Source: G001797105 sp964528155 (GTDB lineage: Bacteria > Chloroflexota > Anaerolineae > Anaerolineales > E44-bin32). Taken from it: a stretch of DNA of 64,000 nt. The notes beneath the pieces were generated by a model. That model saw nothing but the letters and a program-made list of their open reading frames with translations, had not been told where the DNA came from and did not search any database. A program made the translations under genes and the position numbers. How positions within the stretch are numbered: the first letter of the stretch is position 1; each line of letters opens with the position of its first letter. Of the stretch, positions 44,650 through 53,706 are shown one piece after another. The stretch is taken from NCBI GenBank assembly GCA_964528155.1, contig CAZGRL010000001.1:43858-107857 (forward strand), given 5' to 3'.

Positions 44650-46248
44650 ATGCATCCCGACCCAATCCAATTCATCGATGAGACAGTCAATCAGGTCGCA
44701 CCATTGGAGAAGGCCTATACTCTGGCCGAGTGGGAAGCGGCCGTGTCCGGCACCGCCGAAGCCAACCGACGCACTCAAGGGGCGCAGGCGGCATTGCTCC
44801 GATTCTGGGCGGATCCCGATCGACACACCCGGGCGGCCCAGTACGATGGTCGAAGCGTGTCGCAAGATCCCATTACTGCCCGCCAATTGCGCCTGATCTA
44901 CCAGGAATCGGCCAAAGCACAACAGGACGAGGAGACGATAGAACGCCTTACGGAGCTCGAAGCGCAATTGCGCAATCATTACTACAACTTCCGCGGCCAG
45001 ATGGAGGGGACGGAGAGGAGCGACAACGAGTTGGACGCCATCCTGGCCGATAGTCATGATCCTGCCGAGGTCAAGGCAGCCTGGGAGGCCAGCAAACAGG
45101 TCGGGCTGGAAGCGGCCGGGCTGATCCGCCAGCTTGCCCACGTGCGCAATGCAGCGGCGCGTGCTCAGGGATTCCGCGATCACTTCCAGAAGGCGCTGCA
45201 ACTCGACGAGATCGATGAAGACATGCTCATCCGGCTCTTCAAGGAGCTCGAAGCCGCAAGTGAAGGGCCGTACGCAACATTGAAGGCCGAACTTGATCGC
45301 GAAAGGGCATCGGTCTTTGGCATTCAGTCGGAAGATCTGCGCCCGTGGCACTTCGGCGATCCGTTTTTCCAGCGCGTCCCCAAGACGGGGATGATCGACA
45401 TGGACGCTATCTATTCCGACAGAGATCCGACGGCTCTGGCCACGGCGACGTACGATGGACTCGGAATAGAAGTGAGGGGCATCCTGGCGCGTTCGGATCT
45501 CTACCCGAGGCCAGGCAAGAACCAGCATGCATTCTGTATTGACATCGACCGCCGTGGGGACGTCCGAACGCTGAACAACCTGCTACCCAACCTGCGCTGG
45601 AACGCGACGCTTCATCACGAACTCGGACACGCGGCGTACTACCTCTATATCGAACCCGAGCTTCCCTGGCTGCTCCGGGCTCCCTCCCACACCCTTACCA
45701 CGGAGGCCATCGCCCAGCTCATGGGTCGGCTGGTTCAGGATCACCAGTGGCTCATCCAGATCGCCGAGCTGCCAGTCTCCGAAGCTGAGATGATTGCGCA
45801 GGCCGCCGCCGAACACGTCCGGGCCCAGAACCTGATCTTCATCCGCTGGTGCATGGTTATGACGACATTCGAACGGGCGCTATACGCCAATCCAGACGTG
45901 GATCTGGACAACTTGTGGTGGGAGTTGGTGGAGCGCTACCAGCATGTCCGCCGTCCCGATGAGCGCCACGCCCCGGATTGGGCTGCCAAGTATCACCTGG
46001 CATTGGCCCCCGTCTACTATCACAACTACGCCCTCGGCTTGCTGGTGACAGCCCAATTCGATTGGCATATAAGACACGAGGCCGGTGGGTTCGTCGGGAG
46101 AGTCGCTGCAGGGGATTGGCTCAAGAAGCAGGTGTTCCAACCCGGGGCGCGCCATGCCTGGACCGAGCACATCGTCGCAGCGACCGGCGAGCCCCTCAAC
46201 CCAAGCTACTTCGTCAGTGCCTCGGCGGGCGCTGCTGGCTCTACTTGA
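44650..46248 (+). CDS. Zinc metallopeptidase (gluzincin, M2/M3-like)
   Basis: The ATG at 44650 has AGGTGA 8 nt upstream; a GTG four codons earlier is within the ribosome site. The 532-aa enzyme has the zinc motif LHHELGHAAYY, a likely third ligand in TTEAIAQLMG, and the helical groove pattern of peptidyl-dipeptidase A (M2) and related M3 peptidases. Late Tyr/His residues (PVYYHNYALG) fit the substrate-binding site. No signal peptide is visible, so it is likely cytoplasmic. Assignment to M2 is favoured over M3 but not certain. Confidence 0.85.
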   Translation: MHPDPIQFIDETVNQVAPLEKAYTLAEWEAAVSGTAEANRRTQGAQAALLRFWADPDRHTRAAQYDGRSVSQDPITARQLRLIYQESAKAQQDEETIERLTELEAQLRNHYYNFRGQMEGTERSDNELDAILADSHDPAEVKAAWEASKQVGLEAAGLIRQLAHVRNAAARAQGFRDHFQKALQLDEIDEDMLIRLFKELEAASEGPYATLKAELDRERASVFGIQSEDLRPWHFGDPFFQRVPKTGMIDMDAIYSDRDPTALATATYDGLGIEVRGILARSDLYPRPGKNQHAFCIDIDRRGDVRTLNNLLPNLRWNATLHHELGHAAYYLYIEPELPWLLRAPSHTLTTEAIAQLMGRLVQDHQWLIQIAELPVSEAEMIAQAAAEHVRAQNLIFIRWCMVMTTFERALYANPDVDLDNLWWELVERYQHVRRPDERHAPDWAAKYHLALAPVYYHNYALGLLVTAQFDWHIRHEAGGFVGRVAAGDWLKKQVFQPGARHAWTEHIVAATGEPLNPSYFVSASAGAAGST

Positions 46249-47192
46249 ATTGTGCCCCGATCGATCGCCCTCACGGACGGTCGGCGGAAGCGGTCTCGAA
46301 ACACCCCGGCGACAGCCAGGAGGACAAGCGCCGCCCCACACACCGTCCAAAGCGTGATCGGTTCACGCAGGATCAGCCACCCCAGGATCACCGCGATGAC
46401 GGGATTGACGTAGGCGTATGTCATCACGACGCTCGTCGGAAGCAAGCGAAGCGCCTGCACATAGGCGGTGAAAGCGAACACTGAGCCGATGATGACCAGA
46501 TAAACCCACGCGATCCATGCCTGTGACGACGGCGTCGGGAGCGGCTCGCCAAAGACCACGGCGGCAAGAAGAAAGCCAAGACCTCCGAAAACCTGCTGGT
46601 ACCCCGAATTCACCCGGGGGGTCAGATCAACGTGACGGCGGCTCTGCAGGACAGAGCCGGTCCCCCAGCTGACCGAGGCCGCGAGGAGAGCCGCCACGGG
46701 CAGGATGTCTGCCTGAGTAGATTGCCTCAGCACCGGGGCGCTCAGGACCCCGATCCCCACAAATCCGATGGCCAGTGATACGACCAGGAGCAAGGTCGGC
46801 GACCGCCGATCGAGCATCGCCTCGATCAATGCTACCCACACGGGGGTGGAGGCCACGACAAGGGCCGCGAAGCCCGAGGCGGCTCGCTGCTCTGCCCACA
46901 CGACGAGCCCATTCCCGCCGAACCACAAGAGTAAGCCCGAGGCGGCGACGATCAGCAGTTCCTTGCGAGTCAGGCGCAATCGTTTCCGACCCAGACCGGC
47001 CCACAGCAGGAGCAGGCCTCCGCCGAGGAAAACCCGCATAGCGCCCATCATAAAGGGTGGAAATCCGGAACCTTCACGGACTGCGACGCGGATGGCCAGA
47101 TAGGTGCTGCCCCACACGATGTAAACGACGGACAGGTTGAGTAGCCCGGCAGTGCTGAGCGAGCTTGTTTTTGCGTGCGTGTCATCGGACAC
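46206..47192 (-). CDS. EamA/DMT-family transporter
   Basis: This 328-aa protein (GTG start) has ten predicted membrane helices in two EamA repeats. VVYIVWGSTYLAIRVAV is the first helix and PTSVVMTYAYVNPVIAVILG marks the second repeat. Relatives export amino acids and metabolites; the substrate is unknown. Its 3' end overlaps the peptidase gene by 43 nt on the opposite strand. Confidence 0.92.
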   Translation of the reverse strand: MSDDTHAKTSSLSTAGLLNLSVVYIVWGSTYLAIRVAVREGSGFPPFMMGAMRVFLGGGLLLLWAGLGRKRLRLTRKELLIVAASGLLLWFGGNGLVVWAEQRAASGFAALVVASTPVWVALIEAMLDRRSPTLLLVVSLAIGFVGIGVLSAPVLRQSTQADILPVAALLAASVSWGTGSVLQSRRHVDLTPRVNSGYQQVFGGLGFLLAAVVFGEPLPTPSSQAWIAWVYLVIIGSVFAFTAYVQALRLLPTSVVMTYAYVNPVIAVILGWLILREPITLWTVCGAALVLLAVAGVFRDRFRRPSVRAIDRGTIQVEPAAPAEALTK

Positions 47193-47284
47193 AGGCGAGA
47201 CTCCTGAGACCTCTCATCAACCGCAAGCGGATCGTACGCGTCACATGCCGCGCATTGGCCAGGGCAACGCTCATCGCCAGGCCG

Positions 47285-47986
47285 TCATGCGACGGCCCCT
47301 AGCTCAACGCCTTCGAGGGCAAGAAGCTGTCTCTTGGTTCGCACCCCGCCGCGCCCGGTGTAGCCTCCCAGACCCCCATCCGAGGCAAGCACCCTGTGGC
47401 ACGGAATGACGATCGGAATCGGGTTGCGACGGAGAGCCTGCCCGACGGCCCGGGCCGCTTTGGGCTGATCGATGCGCCGGGCGATCTCAGAGTAGGTGGC
47501 CACTTTCCCCCTGGGGACACGGGCGACCGCCTGCAAGACACGCTGCTGGAACGGGGTGAGCCCGGCCAGATCCACTGGAAGGTCGAAGGATTGCCGCGTT
47601 CCCTCAAGATAGGCAGTGACCTGATGGGCGACATCTTCGAGCCGATCGGGGGAGCGCACCGGCCTTCCGCCGACTCGATGCGTCAGACGCGAAATAAACG
47701 CCGTCTCACTCTCCTCGTATTCGAGTGCGATGATCCCTTTGCTGCTCAGGGCAATGAACAGACGCCCCACCGGCGTGTCGTCCAGGCTGGCGTAGTACAC
47801 TCTATCCTCCTCGGATTGGCGGATCGAGGCGCGGACATTGGCCAGCGCCCGTTGAGCGCGCTGTGTGTCGGGTCCGGAGGCATACAAGCGGTCAAGTGCC
47901 TCCGACAAGGGAGATGGCGCGCCCGCTGCGGGCGCGTCGCCCAACCAGCTTCCGAAGGCCCGATCGTCTTCGCCTTTGGTTGCCAT
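47285..47986 (-). CDS. ogt: Methylated-DNA-protein-cysteine methyltransferase with N-terminal extension
   Basis: This 233-aa protein repairs O6-alkylguanine in DNA. The active Cys196 is in IPCHRVLASDGGLGGYTGR, and the DNA-binding wing is FQQRVLQAVARVPRGKVATY. About 55 N-terminal residues (MATKGEDDRAFGSWLGDAPA onward) before the normal N-domain are not typical of Ogt. The gene starts one nucleotide after the ECF sigma factor stop, the place where an anti-sigma gene often lies, so the extension may bind the sigma factor. That is inference. Confidence 0.9.
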   Translation of the reverse strand: MATKGEDDRAFGSWLGDAPAAGAPSPLSEALDRLYASGPDTQRAQRALANVRASIRQSEEDRVYYASLDDTPVGRLFIALSSKGIIALEYEESETAFISRLTHRVGGRPVRSPDRLEDVAHQVTAYLEGTRQSFDLPVDLAGLTPFQQRVLQAVARVPRGKVATYSEIARRIDQPKAARAVGQALRRNPIPIVIPCHRVLASDGGLGGYTGRGGVRTKRQLLALEGVELGAVA

Positions 47987-47987
47987 G

Positions 47988-48503
47988 TCATCCTTCCTCG
48001 AGCAGCGGCTCTCGTCCGAATTCCGCCCGGAGCCGCTTCAAGCCCTGGTAAACGTTTGCTCTGGCCGCGTCCTGCGATCCCCCAAGTATGGTCGCGATCT
48101 CAGCGTATTCCATGCCGTGATACTTGCGGAGCATGAGCGCCGCCCGCTGCTTGTACGGCAGGGCGTGCATCGCCTGGCGAAGCCGCTCGAGATCTTGGCG
48201 TCCTTCGACGATCCGTTCGACAGAGGCACCGCCATCGGAATGTTCTTCTTCGAGGACCACATTCCGGGCGGCGTGGTTTCCTCTGCGCCTTAGATGAGTG
48301 CGCGCAACATTGCCAGCAATCGTGTACATCCAGGCCCGACGATTCGCAATCCCTTCCAAACGCGAGCTGGCTTTGTATGCCCGCAGAAACGTGTCTTGAA
48401 GACAATCCTCTGCCTCAGGCCCGTCTCCGACGATCCGCCACAGGAAGGCGAAAATCTCCGGGCCGAGCTCGCTCAACAGTGTTTCGAAAGGAGTATCGTC
48501 CAT
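47988..48503 (-). CDS. ECF-type RNA polymerase sigma factor
   Basis: From ATG 48503 (MDDTPFETLL) the product is 171 aa. Region 2 is visible as AEDCLQDTFLRAYKASSRL with NRRAWMYTIAGNVARTHLRR, and region 4 as LPYKQRAALMLRKYHGMEYA followed by a helix-turn-helix (EIATILGGSQDAARANVYQG). It is of the ECF group IV type that often carries a linked anti-sigma factor. An ogt gene is coupled directly behind it instead. An in-frame ATG 33 nt upstream is possible. Confidence 0.93.
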   Translation of the reverse strand: MDDTPFETLLSELGPEIFAFLWRIVGDGPEAEDCLQDTFLRAYKASSRLEGIANRRAWMYTIAGNVARTHLRRRGNHAARNVVLEEEHSDGGASVERIVEGRQDLERLRQAMHALPYKQRAALMLRKYHGMEYAEIATILGGSQDAARANVYQGLKRLRAEFGREPLLEEG

Positions 48504-48603
48504 CGTCCGTCTATCCGGATCGGGCGGTCCGTACATCCTATTCGACTCACCACGCCCGGATTCGTGAAATTGAGAATCACCAGAGGCTATCGTACGGGAC
48601 AGG

Positions 48604-49368
48604 CTAGCGGTTGAGGTCCCAGATGATGCGCAGACCGTCCAGCGTCAGCCACGGCGCCAGATGCTGGATGACGTCGGTTTCGGGTGTGATGAGTTCGGCC
48701 AATCCGCCCGTTGCGATCACGTGCATGTCCTGGCCGAGTTCCGATCGGAAGCGAGCGACCATGCCCTCGACCAGACCGACGTAACCGAATATCAGGCCTG
48801 ACTGAATGGCGTTGACCGTGTTGCGGCCGATGGCGGCCGGAGGCCGGGCTAGATCCACCCGGGGCAGCTTGGCCGTCCGCTGGAACAACGCCTCCGAGGC
48901 GACGCCGATCCCGGGGGCGATCGCACCGCCCAGATAGTCCCCCTCGCGTGAGATGGCGTCGAAAGTCGTCGCCGTGCCGAAGTCGACGATGCAGGCCGGG
49001 CCGCCATATAGGTGTTGGACCGCCGCAGCGTCGGCCACGCGATCCGCCCCAACCGACTTGGGGTCTTCATAGCGGATACGCACGCCCGTCTTCACCCCGG
49101 CGTCGACCACGAGCGGCGAGCGATCGAGATACTTGCGGCAGGCCTGAAGGAATATCCCCGTAAGTGGCGGCACGACGGAGGCCAGGACGACCGCTTCGAT
49201 CCTCTCAGGTGCACAGCCGGCATGCTCAAGTAGGCCGAGCAGTTGCAGGCCGTACTCGTCCGGCATGCGCTCATGGGCAGTGGCAAGCCTCCAGGCATAG
49301 GCGATTTCCTCCTCGGGGTACAGCCCGAGGGTGATATTCGTGTTCCCGATATCAATAGCCAGAAGCAT
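48604..49368 (-). CDS. coaX: Type III pantothenate kinase
   Basis: This 254-aa kinase makes 4'-phosphopantothenate, the first step from pantothenate to CoA. The ASKHA-fold phosphate loop DIGNTNITLGLY, the catalytic GADRVADAAAV, VDFGTATTFDAI and the end GGLAELI are present. Length fits the family. It is separated from panC by 122 nt on the same strand. Confidence 0.96.
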   Translation of the reverse strand: MLLAIDIGNTNITLGLYPEEEIAYAWRLATAHERMPDEYGLQLLGLLEHAGCAPERIEAVVLASVVPPLTGIFLQACRKYLDRSPLVVDAGVKTGVRIRYEDPKSVGADRVADAAAVQHLYGGPACIVDFGTATTFDAISREGDYLGGAIAPGIGVASEALFQRTAKLPRVDLARPPAAIGRNTVNAIQSGLIFGYVGLVEGMVARFRSELGQDMHVIATGGLAELITPETDVIQHLAPWLTLDGLRIIWDLNR

Positions 49369-49490
49369 TGTCCTTCATCCTCACGATGCAGATCCCGTCG
49401 GCGATGATGGATTCGCACGCCGGCCGACCGCTCCAGCTCTTGGGACGCATGCCACGTCCAGGCCGGCCGGGTGGCCTTCTGCCGGCGACC

Positions 49491-50330
49491 TCACGGTCCG
49501 CCGATCACAACGTTGTCGATCAAGCGCGTCTTGCCCACGAACACCGCCAACGACAACAAGCCCCGGTCGACGGTGCCCCACTGTTCCTCGAGCGTTTCTG
49601 GATCGGCGACTGAAACGTACTGGGTCTTGGCCAGCGGCTCGCTCAAGAGCGTCTCATACATCTTCAACCGCAATGCATCCGCGCCATGTTCCCCAGCGGC
49701 GTACGCTTCAGCGGCCGATGTCAACGCCCGATGCAGAATAGTCGCTGCCTTCCTTTCTTCCTGGCTCAGATAAGCATTCCTGCTCGACATGGCCAGTCCA
49801 TCCGACTCACGTACGATCGGGCAGATGACAACTTCAACCGGGAAGTTCAGATCGCGCACCAGCCGACGAATCAGTTGAGCCTGCTGGGCATCCTTCTGAC
49901 CGACGTACACCCGATCCGGACAAAGGGCGACCAGGAGTTTGGTGACGATCGTGGCCACACCGCGAAAATGGCCAGGTCGCTGCGCACCCTCCAATGGTTG
50001 GCTCAGATTCTCTACGGTCACCCACGTCTGGAAACCGTCTGGATAGAGTTCCCCGGCCGAGGGCGTCCAGAGCAGGTCGATCTTCTCCCCTTCGAGCATC
50101 AAGGTGTCGCGCTCGAGGTCGCGCGGATAGCTTTCGAGATCCTCGGACGGGCCAAACTGAGTCGGATTTACAAAAATGCTCACAGCCACGTTGCTACACT
50201 CGGACCTGGCGCGTCGGACCAGGGATAGATGTCCCTCGTGAAGAAAGCCCATCGTCGGAACCAGACCTACGGGACCCTTCAGGAGTCGACGAGCTTCATC
50301 GACCTCCTTGAGGCTCGTTACAACATTCAT
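49491..50330 (-). CDS. panC: Pantoate-beta-alanine ligase
   Basis: The ATG at 50330 has GGAG upstream and overlaps the region of the panE stop. The 279-aa enzyme joins pantoate and beta-alanine. The nucleotide motif is VPTMGFLHEGHLSLVRRA (Phe replaces the usual Ala), with the FVNPTQFGPSEDL, VYVGQKDAQQAQLI and SSRNAYL motifs intact. It belongs to the panB-panE-panC block. Confidence 0.96.
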   Translation of the reverse strand: MNVVTSLKEVDEARRLLKGPVGLVPTMGFLHEGHLSLVRRARSECSNVAVSIFVNPTQFGPSEDLESYPRDLERDTLMLEGEKIDLLWTPSAGELYPDGFQTWVTVENLSQPLEGAQRPGHFRGVATIVTKLLVALCPDRVYVGQKDAQQAQLIRRLVRDLNFPVEVVICPIVRESDGLAMSSRNAYLSQEERKAATILHRALTSAAEAYAAGEHGADALRLKMYETLLSEPLAKTQYVSVADPETLEEQWGTVDRGLLSLAVFVGKTRLIDNVVIGGP

Positions 50331-50335
50331 CTGTC

Positions 50336-51247
50336 TCACTCCTTCCGACGCGCCGCCAGCACCCGAACCATTTGCCAGAGGGTCCAATTGACCCGAGTCG
50401 GCACGCCTTGTTTCTCTCCCTCGCGAACGATGGCGCCACAAATGGCATCCACCTCCGTGGGCGCACCGCGCAAGACATCCTGGTACATCGAAGACCGGTT
50501 GTGAGCGGTGCGCTTTGCCACGGCCAGCGTCTCCTCCCCGGCGTCCTGGAACGGCATCTCGATTCCGCGAGCAGCTGCGACCGCAGCCACCTCTTGCGCC
50601 GCGGCAGTCGCCAGAGCGCGCGCTTCGGCGTGCTCAAGCACGCCGCCATTCTCCATCCCCTGCAGCGCGGTGAGGGGGTTTATCCCGGCGTTAACCGCCA
50701 ACTTGCCCCATACCAGTCTTTCTAGATCGTCCGCCAGCCTGACCTCGAAATCAGCCTTTTGCAGCAGGTCCGCCAGAGGCTCAAGGCGAGGGTGCTGCGC
50801 CAGATAGGTCGGGCCCAGGCCGCCCAGGCGGACGTGGGCGGGGCCGAGAAGCGTCGCGCCGACGGTTGTCACACCCAGCGCCACCCGTTCGGCCCCGATC
50901 GCCTCCTGCAGAATCTCCAGATTGCCCAGGCCATTCTGCAGAGTCAGCGCAATGCCATCTTTGGCCAAACACGCCTTCAGCTGGGCCGCCGCTCGTTCGG
51001 TCTGCCAGGACTTCACCAATACGAGCGCCATGCTCACATCCCTGCATTCGTCGGGATCGGATGTGACGCGCACGCGTGTCCTGGTCGAACTGCCGTCTGC
51101 GTCGAATCGTATTCCGTCCCGCGCCAGTGTCCGCAAACCCTCGGGCCAGCTCCCCAACAGAATTACATCCGCGTGGGAAGCCAACCGCGCGCCGAACAGA
51201 CAGGCCATGGCCCCTGTGCCGGCGATGAGGAGACGTTCGCCGGCCAT
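50336..51247 (-). CDS. panE: 2-dehydropantoate 2-reductase
   Basis: The start is ATG 51247 (MAGERLLIAGTGAMACLFGA), one base after the panB stop; the longer frame reads into panB antisense composition. The 303-aa NADPH enzyme reduces ketopantoate to pantoate. The Rossmann GTGAMACLFG, LVKSWQTERA with its catalytic Lys region, and LVWGKLAVNAGINPLTAL are typical. Confidence 0.95.
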   Translation of the reverse strand: MAGERLLIAGTGAMACLFGARLASHADVILLGSWPEGLRTLARDGIRFDADGSSTRTRVRVTSDPDECRDVSMALVLVKSWQTERAAAQLKACLAKDGIALTLQNGLGNLEILQEAIGAERVALGVTTVGATLLGPAHVRLGGLGPTYLAQHPRLEPLADLLQKADFEVRLADDLERLVWGKLAVNAGINPLTALQGMENGGVLEHAEARALATAAAQEVAAVAAARGIEMPFQDAGEETLAVAKRTAHNRSSMYQDVLRGAPTEVDAICGAIVREGEKQGVPTRVNWTLWQMVRVLAARRKE

Positions 51248-51248
51248 G

Positions 51249-52145
51249 TTATCCGGCCCGCCTGGCCTGCGGCTCCCGCTCGATTCGCCCGAGCAAGCTC
51301 TCCCAGGCCTCGTCCGACATCTCCACGCTATGCTCTTCGGTCGGAAAGGCCCCGGATTCCACGTCAGCGACGTAGGCCTCGAAGGCGTGTGCCATCTCTG
51401 CGTGCAGGTCTGCGTATTTGCGGACGAATTTCGGCGTGAATCGGTCGAAGAGGCCCAACAGATCGTGTGTGACGAGTACCTGGCCGTCGCAGCCGGGTCC
51501 AGCCCCGATGCCGATCGTCGGAATATCCAGCCGCTCAGAGACCCATTTCCCCAGCCGGGCGGGGATCGATTCGAGCACAATCGCAAAGCAACCGGCGTCT
51601 TGAAGTTGGAGCGCGTCTTCGATCAGCCGTTCAGCGGAGGCGGTCGTCTTGGCCTGCGCCTGAAATCCACCGAATTGATGCACGGACTGGGGAGTCAGCC
51701 CGAGATGGCCCATCACCGGGATGCCCGTGGAGACGATCGCCTCGACGGCGTCCCTGCGCTCTCGACCTCCCTCGAGCTTGACGGCATCCATGCCGGCCTC
51801 CTGCAAGAAGCGGCCGGCATTCCGAACCGCTTCCGGGACCGAAACCTGGTATGACAGAAACGGCATGTCGCCCACCAGGAGCGCCGTTCGCGCCCCGCGC
51901 GCCACGGCCTTGCAGTGGTGGAGCATGTCTTCCATGGTCACCGGGAGTGTGGTCTCGTAGCCCAGGATGACCATCCCCAATGAGTCGCCGACCAGGATCA
52001 CATCGATCCCGGCGCGATCGACGGCCTGGGCCGTGGCGTAGTCGTATGCGGTGAGCATCGTGATCGGCTCACCTTTCGCTTTCTTACGGCGAAGGGTACG
52101 AGTGGTGACTTTCTTTCGTTCCGTGGGGGACGGTGTAGCGGACAT
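51249..52145 (-). CDS. panB: 3-methyl-2-oxobutanoate hydroxymethyltransferase
   Basis: This 298-aa TIM-barrel enzyme makes ketopantoate from ketoisovalerate and methylene-THF. Motifs are MLTAYDYATAQAVDRAGI, ILVGDSLGMVILGYETTLPV, MGHLGLTPQSVHQFGGF and PTIGIGAGPGCDGQVLVTHD. It is the first gene of the panB-panE-panC order. Confidence 0.97.
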   Translation of the reverse strand: MSATPSPTERKKVTTRTLRRKKAKGEPITMLTAYDYATAQAVDRAGIDVILVGDSLGMVILGYETTLPVTMEDMLHHCKAVARGARTALLVGDMPFLSYQVSVPEAVRNAGRFLQEAGMDAVKLEGGRERRDAVEAIVSTGIPVMGHLGLTPQSVHQFGGFQAQAKTTASAERLIEDALQLQDAGCFAIVLESIPARLGKWVSERLDIPTIGIGAGPGCDGQVLVTHDLLGLFDRFTPKFVRKYADLHAEMAHAFEAYVADVESGAFPTEEHSVEMSDEAWESLLGRIEREPQARRAG

Positions 52146-52274
52146 GGCTATCTCCTCCTTCGAGTGAGATGCCCGATGGCCTGAGGATTCCGACCCGCCC
52201 AGGCCGAGGGGGCGGGAGTTCCTTGTGGATCCTAGCTTCCCGTCTTGGTCGGGTCCGATCCAAGCGGTGAGGCG

Positions 52275-52280
52275 ATTATA
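52275..52280 (-). promoter_or_regulatory. -10 box likely serving panB
   Basis: TATAAT on the minus strand, followed by CGCC, lies 130 nt upstream of panB. The same TATAATCGCC string recurs at 55667 and 28314 on the minus strand. Confidence 0.45.
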
Positions 52281-52320
52281 GCAGACCTACGTGCGCCTGC
52301 TGCCATCCGACCGGGTGGAC

Positions 52321-52326
52321 TACAAT
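52321..52326 (+). promoter_or_regulatory. -10 box of a leaderless ybaK transcript
   Basis: TACAAT ends 6 nt before the ATG at 52333. Confidence 0.45.
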
Positions 52327-52332
52327 GCAGGG

Positions 52333-52800
52333 ATGTCTACGTCAACCCCCGCCACTGAGGCCCTGGATGACCTGGGGATCCCCTACCGGTTGTTCCTGCA
52401 TTCGTCCCCCGTCCACTCACTCGAACAGGCCGCGCTCGAGCGCGGCCTTGCGCCCGAACAGATTGTTCGGTCACTCGTGTTCCGGGTGGAGGAAGGATCG
52501 TACGTGCTCGTCCTCGTGGCTGGTCCGTCCCAGGTTGCCTGGCCCAAGCTGCGACATCATTTGGGCGTGTCGAGGCTCACCACCGCCGACAGACAGCAAG
52601 TGACCCAGGCGACAGGCTACGCGCCGGGAACCGTCTCGCCCCTCGGTTTGACGTCGCCGCTTCCGATCCTGGCAGACCAGAGTGTGATGGAGCAAGAAGT
52701 AATCTCGGTCGGGGCGGGGATCCCCAATGCAGGCATCATCCTCAAGAGGGTCGACCTACTCAAGGCGATTCAGCCGGTGATCGGGGAATTCTGTCAGTAG
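52333..52800 (+). CDS. YbaK/ProX-family aminoacyl-tRNA deacylase
   Basis: From ATG 52333 the protein has 155 aa, the usual size. It has EALDDLGIPYRLFLHSSPVH at the start, the conserved Lys (AWPKLRHHLG) and the GTVSPLGLTSPLPILADQSV loop. Relatives hydrolyse mischarged tRNA (for example Cys-tRNA-Pro or Ala-tRNA-Pro). The exact substrate cannot be assigned. Confidence 0.88.
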   Translation: MSTSTPATEALDDLGIPYRLFLHSSPVHSLEQAALERGLAPEQIVRSLVFRVEEGSYVLVLVAGPSQVAWPKLRHHLGVSRLTTADRQQVTQATGYAPGTVSPLGLTSPLPILADQSVMEQEVISVGAGIPNAGIILKRVDLLKAIQPVIGEFCQ

Positions 52801-52869
52801 GACCCGCGAGCTCGCCTCGAGAGTGCCGAAAGCTCAGTACGCTTCGGACCAAGCGATCGCCTGACGTCA

Positions 52870-52917
52870 GACGGCAGACGACCACCGTCCGTCGTCTGTT
52901 GTCCGTTGTCTGCCGTC
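52870..52917. repeat. Palindromic GTCTGCCGTC-type repeat
   Basis: GACGGCAGAC (52870-52879) pairs with GTCTGCCGTC (52908-52917). The centre holds further near-copies (GTCGTCTGTTGTCCGTTGTC). It looks like a decayed dispersed repeat between two convergent genes. Confidence 0.6.
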
Positions 52918-52926
52918 CGTCATCGG

Positions 52927-53586
52927 TCACTCTTCGGCGGTGCAGAAACTCAGGGCTTCCTGAGTCGTCCGCCGCAGGACGCGGATCGATCCATCGGCGT
53001 CGCCGGGGATGATCATGGCGTGATCCGCTTCATCGACAAGGGTCAAAGCGAAGGGCCGCGTCTGCCGTAATCGACCAAGTGCGTCCTCGTCATAGAACCG
53101 ATCCTGCGTTCCGAGGATGATGAGTGCCGGTTGAGGCGTGCGGGCGAAGAACGGGTCGAAGATCGGCGTGCCGATTGGGGGTGTGAAATAGACGGCGCGC
53201 GTCGGCAGAGATGCATATCCTTCAGCACACAGGAGCGACTCAACCCCCGCCCCGAGCGACTTCCCGAGGTAGACCAGCTTCGGGTAAGGGCGTTGCTCCA
53301 GTGCGGCGGTAACTGCCGCGCGACAATCGTCGACGACGGCCATGAGTGTCGCCGGATCGAAATCCGAGATATCCCTCTGGAACCGGTACGTCAATTGTAG
53401 GCTGTCCCACCCCGCCTCGCGCAGCGCGGCAGCCGGATAGAAAAGCAATGGGCCGTCGGGGCCGTAATGGACGCCTGGCAGCAGGATGACCAATCCCGCC
53501 GGCTCATCCACCACCCGATAGTGGCGGTAGACGGCGGGCTCCCCATCCTCGGTTTTGAGCAGAAGCCGGGTGACCTCGAACTTCAT
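52927..53586 (-). CDS. Alpha/beta hydrolase
   Basis: The chosen start is MKFEVTRLLL (53586); an ATG 18 nt earlier is possible. The 219-aa protein has an alpha/beta hydrolase fold with a nucleophile elbow GKSLGAG, a likely catalytic Asp near LGTQDRFYDED, and His in DEADHAMIIPG. The substrate is unknown; the small size and KSLGA elbow recall dienelactone-hydrolase-like esterases. Confidence 0.82.
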   Translation of the reverse strand: MKFEVTRLLLKTEDGEPAVYRHYRVVDEPAGLVILLPGVHYGPDGPLLFYPAAALREAGWDSLQLTYRFQRDISDFDPATLMAVVDDCRAAVTAALEQRPYPKLVYLGKSLGAGVESLLCAEGYASLPTRAVYFTPPIGTPIFDPFFARTPQPALIILGTQDRFYDEDALGRLRQTRPFALTLVDEADHAMIIPGDADGSIRVLRRTTQEALSFCTAEE

Positions 53587-53706
53587 CGGTTTGTTGCGCT
53601 CCATATGCTGGCCCACAGCCGAGGGCGGCATCGTCGCCCTCACATTGCACTCGCGAGCTGGATCGGATATCTCGTCCGATCGCTTGTCCTTGTGGAAGAC
53701 TTCCGA

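Noticed and set aside
44629..45528. 299-aa minus-strand frame
   Set aside because: It is the shadow of the zinc metallopeptidase gene, which has the HELGH motif.
51248..51586. 113-residue N-terminal extension of PanE
   Set aside because: The extension lies antisense-like inside panB in another frame; the Rossmann motif starts exactly at ATG 51247.
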